From: Orthonyx spaldingii | Lineage: Eukaryota; Chordata; Aves; Passeriformes; Orthonychidae | DNA length: 64,000 bases | Direction of reading: 5' to 3' | NCBI GenBank assembly: GCA_013397795.1 | Contig: VZTJ01004015.1 | Span: 4,764,363-4,828,362, forward strand | Shown: piece after piece, positions 59,700-64,000 of the stretch | How the letters are laid out: every line of letters begins with the position of its first letter | How positions within the stretch are numbered: position 1 is the stretch's first letter | Program-made: the position numbers and the translations under genes | The notes under the pieces: generated by a model | The model's database searches: none | Seen by the model: only the letters and a program-made list of their open reading frames with translations | Told to the model about the DNA's origin: nothing

Positions 59700-62600
59700 T
59701 GGAATGTGCTTGCTTCTCCTCTGGGTTTTCAGAGAGACATTTTGGGGCTGGCCGCCATCGTTTGTGGTTCCTGCTGCGCACTGTGATGAAAAAAGTAAAC
59801 CAGAGAGATTTCATCCAAATGTGGCTGGCGGCCAAAAAATTATCAACTCCTCGTAATGCACAGCACTGACGGCACGGGAATCCAATGGGGGCACAGGCTG
59901 TTTCTAAGTAACTTTTGTCATGGGTGTGGAAGTGACACGGGTGTCAGATGCCAGCTTGGCCTGCAACTGAATTTATGTATAGCTATGTCCAGTCAATTCA
60001 TAACAACAGTCTAAAAATCCCTTTTGCATAATTTCCCTCCTAGCAATACAAGAGTGTAAAGGGACTGTCCAGGCCATGGGGTTTGATCTCCTGCCAGTAT
60101 AGCCAAGCCCTCAGACAAGCTCATCCATGCCCAGCGCTGAGTTGGGGCCCATAAGAAATCTCACCCCACTCTGCCCAGCAGAAAAGCTGTGTCCAGCTCC
60201 TCTTTGCTGGGGATTAAGAACTTTTAACCTACAACTTGAAAAAAATATAAACAGTTTATTCCTGTTTGTTGCTGTAGTAACAATCTTTAGCTTAATATTG
60301 TTTAGTTTAATATTTGACTTCTCTGTTTCTCTGGTATTTACATTCGTATGTAGACTCAGCTGTCTGAATGACCACAGTCCTTTTATGGTCTGCATTTTCT
60401 GATCTTGTTCCCCTTTCCCCTTTCTGTACATTCACCTTCCAGGAGAGGACATTTGGAGCTGCACCCTGGGCTGCAGTAGGCTCTCAGCAGTACCTTCTCC
60501 CTTTCCAGTCTGCTCTGAACGGCCCCTTGCTCCACACTACACTTTTATCACATCTATATGGTACTGATGATTTGAGGCATTCTTGGACGGATAAGGGTCT
60601 TTTCCACAGTTCCTGGCAACTGTGGTACACCCAGAGAGAGGAAAAATCCCCGTTACTGGTCCAGTTGCACCTTTCCAGCACTTTACTCTCAGAAGACTGT
60701 CTTTCCTCAGTTAAGGTCTTTTCCACCCCTGTCCATAGACTTTTTAGTTTGCTTGAATGGAATTTTGCCACTTACCTTTCTCCACAGCATCGACAGCTTA
60801 ATACCTGTAGTCCAGCTCTCCCTTCTCTAGTTCAGCACTGCACAGAATGAGAGACAGTTCCCAGCCCATGGAGTCCAGCAACGAAGTGCCTTTCTTCAAT
60901 TCCTGCCTTGGCCAGGAAAGTCCTCCAAAAACCATGCTGTATCTTCTTCACAGTCCCTTCTGACCTGCCAGGGTTTTCTGTATGGCTGAGCATTGTCAAG
61001 TTGCTCTGAAGTTCTGCCTAAATCCTAGACAAAAGGCTAAAGATAGCAGTGGTGTTAAGCGAGTGTGGAGGAAATGGAGGCAGCAAACCCATGGCCAGAA
61101 TGCAGCAGAGCAACTTGGTACCAGCCTGGCATTCATTTCCAAGGCTGTTGTGTTACAGTGAGTGTTTAAACCAAGGTCAGAGCACAGCAGCCAGTTGCCC
61201 TCAGTTTACCTTGCACACAGTAACCTGGGGACACTCTCACAAGGTAAGGAACAGGGTCTGCAGACGTGCACAGCCTTTGACGTGAAAGCTCTGGCTGTCA
61301 GGCTGAGAGCTGTGCAGGTGCACAGTGCTGGAACAGTGACAGCTCCTGGCTGCCAGCCTGAGGAGCAGCACTGCTCACACTCACTGACCAGGCAGGGGGG
61401 CAAAGACCTCACTTTTGTCCCGCTGAGGAGGCCCTGAAACCTTTGCTTTAGTATCCTAAGGTACTTCTTATACAATATGTATTACCCAACCTTTTTTCAT
61501 AATCATATGAATCTTCAATAAGATGACTAGAGTTGCACCCTCTTCATACCAGCCTAAAAATGAACATGTACAGCAGCTGACTACAATGCAAGGCCAGTGA
61601 TACCTTTCTGCTTTTTCTTCCTCTTTTTTTCAGGACTGAATTGCTTAAATAAATCTCCCTGCACGTGCATTATATCCACTTCACTGAGAATTTCCTGCCC
61701 TACTTATTTTGTTGTGCAACTCCTTATTGTGGTAGTTGCTCATATTTAATAAAGCTTCTGTCTAGACTTAAACCCTTTGTTATTTTAAAGCTTAGACTTT
61801 ATATGAAAAAAAATCATTGTATAAAACACAGCTCATTGTGCCCATAGTAGCAGTAATACCTGCCACATATTTGCCCAGCTTGTAATAATGTAGCAAGAAG
61901 CTTATAAAAAAGTTTTCATATGAAATACCAACACTGTTAAACAGAATCCAACCTAATAAAAACATTTTATATAAACATGGCTCAGATAGCTCAGTGAAAT
62001 AGCTACTACCTCTTTGGGAAATCTAAAATGTAGCACTTTGTATGAAGTGAGGCAAATGAAAAAGCACAACATGGTGATGCACTCAGAAAAACAGTTACAG
62101 ACAAATGTGTCAACAAAACACAAGCAGAAATCTCAACTATATTTCAGACACTACATAAAAAATTAGTGCTAGTTTTTTTTCTCCCACTTGACTGGGAAGC
62201 TATTCTCCCAAGAATGAAGAACCTATCAGAAAAATCCAGATTTTTAGGATTTGTAAAGCGACCGTGTCCCAATAAATACTGGCATCTTCTTTCCATGTTG
62301 TTATTTTGGTGTAACTGCCAGAAGTGATGTCAGGTGTGGAAGACCAGAGTCTGGCATTTCATTCTTTGCTCAGCCTTGGAGGATGCTGCTCCTCAGCCCT
62401 CTGAGAGCACCCCGGACCCAGGGAAGGGCATTTTCTGCAGCTCTCAGTTACTGGTTCTGTCGGGGGAACTTACAGGTGCTCTGTCTGCTCTTGGGCACTC
62501 AGCTGTAAGCAGACCAGAAGAAATGACATCCCTATGATATGTGTGTCAATATGCAAAGCTCAAAGGATGCACATGTTGCTTTGGTGGACAGTGGTTGCCA

Positions 62601-63590
62601 AAATAGGCTGCAAGAAAGGAACTGCTGTTAGAGGGGGGAAAATGTTCCAGTCACACATTAGATGACCCTGTTTTCCCCTCCACTCTCTCCTGTGATATAA
62701 ACCAAACCCAGATGCATCTGAACATGAGCAGACATGACATTCAACAGTTCTGCATTAAGGCTGTAACAGTTAAATGGACCATTTAAAAACTTACTCAGCT
62801 CCTAAATTGGTTGATAAGGCTCTGATCATGGGTGCTCTCAAGAGCACTTTTGCTGTAACTTGTTCTCAACTGCTCTGGTGATCACATAATTCAGAAAAAT
62901 ACAAACAGTTGTTCTTTTGCCTGTAAACATAATTAGTAGAGATACATCTAAATTTGATTACCATCCAACTAAAAAAAAATTATATCCACTCTACTATAAA
63001 TACTATTTACTTAACAAATGAGCTTAGAAGTACTTTTCAATTTTTATTGGTGACAATCTTTGGTTAAAAACAGTCTGTTTCTGAACTTTCAATTGCACAT
63101 AAAACCAAAATGTGATTGTGGGCTATTACAACAGACACTCCTCTCTGGTTCTAGCTTCAAATGAAAATAGGAACTATCAATCAGGGATTTTTACTGAAAT
63201 TTTCATATATTCCATGCAATAATACATATTATAAAAAATGTTTTCGTTCAAATTAGTGTCAAAAACTCCTTTTTGCTCATGCTGATACGAAAACCAGTAA
63301 AAAAATATTGCAACTATTAACTCTAAAAGGATTTAAAGGCAAAATCTACTAATACACAAAGAACAAAAACTCATGGTTGGTATTGCATGTATTACCTGAT
63401 CTAGTATGTGACTGGTACAATCTAAATTTTTCATTTCCTACTGCTCTTTAATATTTTTCAAGTCTCTTGTTCTTACTGTGCTCTGCAGCTGACGTTTCTT
63501 ACACAGCATTCCCCACCATGTAAATGTGGCACCTACCAGCAAATAAATGTATCTAGAGCAATTGGTTATGGAGAGCTCCTGAAGGTGCAA
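59700..63590. other. Right-hand stretch without recognised gene
   Basis: Mixed at first, then strongly AT-rich from about 61.5 kb. By synteny PRKACB should follow on the minus strand, so its 3' UTR could reach into this part, but no C-terminal kinase exon was recognised. A 160-codon plus-strand frame at 60,368-60,850 shows no domain. Confidence 0.45.
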
Positions 63591-63591
63591 T

Positions 63592-63645
63592 CACAGAATA
63601 CTTTGGGTTCAAAGGGACCTTAAAGATCATCTACTTTCATGATTT
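63592..63645 (-). mobile_element. Short CR1 3'-end fragment
   Basis: The plus strand reads 'tcacagaatactttgggttc' followed by 'aaagggaccttaaagatcat' and 'ctact', the reverse complement of the common CR1 3' UTR end ('...agatgatctttaaggtcccttccaaccc...'). Only about 50 bases are left. Confidence 0.8.
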
Positions 63646-63837
63646 TAGTTTACAGGATTTTGTAGTAACCTGAAACATTAAAAGAAGGTTCAAGAAAAGT
63701 CAAAGTTGAGTTCTGTTAGTCAGTAAGTAGTAGCAGAATTAAGATCAGTTTAATAACTTCAGACATAATACTAGGTATGCCCTAAAGCATGGGTTTTGTG
63801 TACAAATCCCAAGTGAAAAAGCATTTGTGCTTATATA

Positions 63838-63993
63838 TCAAGTTTCCTTGAGGGGCTTGAAAATAGACCAGATAAGTTTATGAGACTTTAGGGAGTTATT
63901 TTCCTCCCAGCATTCACGGCAATACTTCTCTTGGCAGGCAACGTCCCTTGCAGCAAACTCAGTCCTGCTCTGAAATTCCTTTTCAGAATCCAT
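63838..63993 (-). other. Small open reading frame at the window edge, function unknown
   Basis: ATG at 63,991-63,993 to TGA at 63,838-63,840 gives 51 residues, beginning MDSEKEFQSRTEFAARDVAC and including CQEKYCRECWEENN. An in-frame TAG lies six bases upstream of the ATG. The composition is rich in charged residues and has three closely spaced Cys, more protein-like than most frames here, but I recognise no family and it may be chance or a repeat. Confidence 0.2.
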
Positions 63994-64000
63994 GAGCTAT

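Noticed and set aside
59380..59869. Three overlapping frames of 125-151 codons on both strands
   Set aside because: All pass through a CpG island, where stop codons are rare for reasons of composition. Pro, Arg, Gly and Ala richness on both strands points the same way.
1..64000. CRISPR arrays, operons, insertion sequences, tRNA or rRNA genes
   Set aside because: The window is vertebrate nuclear DNA. No regularly spaced repeats were seen and no cloverleaf or rRNA-like sequence was recognised by eye; a tRNAscan or Rfam search was not possible.

Overview
This is vertebrate nuclear DNA, almost certainly from a bird. The genes are split by GT-AG introns and lie in long AT-rich non-coding stretches. 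The only clear interspersed repeats are CR1 LINE fragments of avian type, and the promoters sit in CpG islands. The gene order DNASE2B - UOX - SAMD13 is that of human chromosome 1p31, seen here inverted. The bird order was not resolved. The first CR1 resembles copies I recall from songbirds, but that is only an impression.

Layout. Bases 1-20,360 hold no gene: there are CR1 remnants near 88-600, 4,080-4,680, 6,840-6,935 and 8,690-8,920, and otherwise unique AT-rich DNA. DNASE2B (DNase II beta) occupies 20,361-29,498 on the minus strand as six coding exons that splice to a complete 362-residue protein. After a 1.36 kb divergent interval, a urate oxidase (UOX) gene runs on the plus strand. Seven coding exons (30,862-37,179) give 315 residues, and only the short N-terminal exon was not found. 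Bases 37,180-45,890 are intergenic. SAMD13 (a one-SAM-domain protein of 102 residues) lies on the minus strand: coding exons 45,891-46,034, 51,271-51,382 and 55,392-55,444, and a probable untranslated first exon ending at 56,910 in a CpG island next to a 486-base assembly gap. A second CpG island with a ZNF143-type site lies at 59,480-59,690 with no gene assigned. No coding exon was recognised in the last 4 kb; PRKACB would be the next gene by synteny.

The main point of interest is the UOX gene. It is intact in a lineage that excretes uric acid, yet it does not look like a working peroxisomal uricase. The catalytic His of the Lys-Thr-His triad is Phe, the C-terminal SRL/SKL-type peroxisome signal is gone and the tail is longer, and the protein has 17 cysteines in 315 residues. 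This fits the cysteine-rich urate oxidase (CRUOX) of sauropsids, a non-enzymatic paralogue-like form which I recall as recently described in reptile skin, so the system is probably not wholly undescribed. Other points are a GC-AG intron in DNASE2B, a tiny uORF whose stop codon ends exactly at the SAMD13 exon 1 donor, an orphan CpG island with a ZNF143 site, and a TATA-box/short-ORF candidate at 41.15 kb. The three genes are not known to act in one pathway; their linkage is old synteny.
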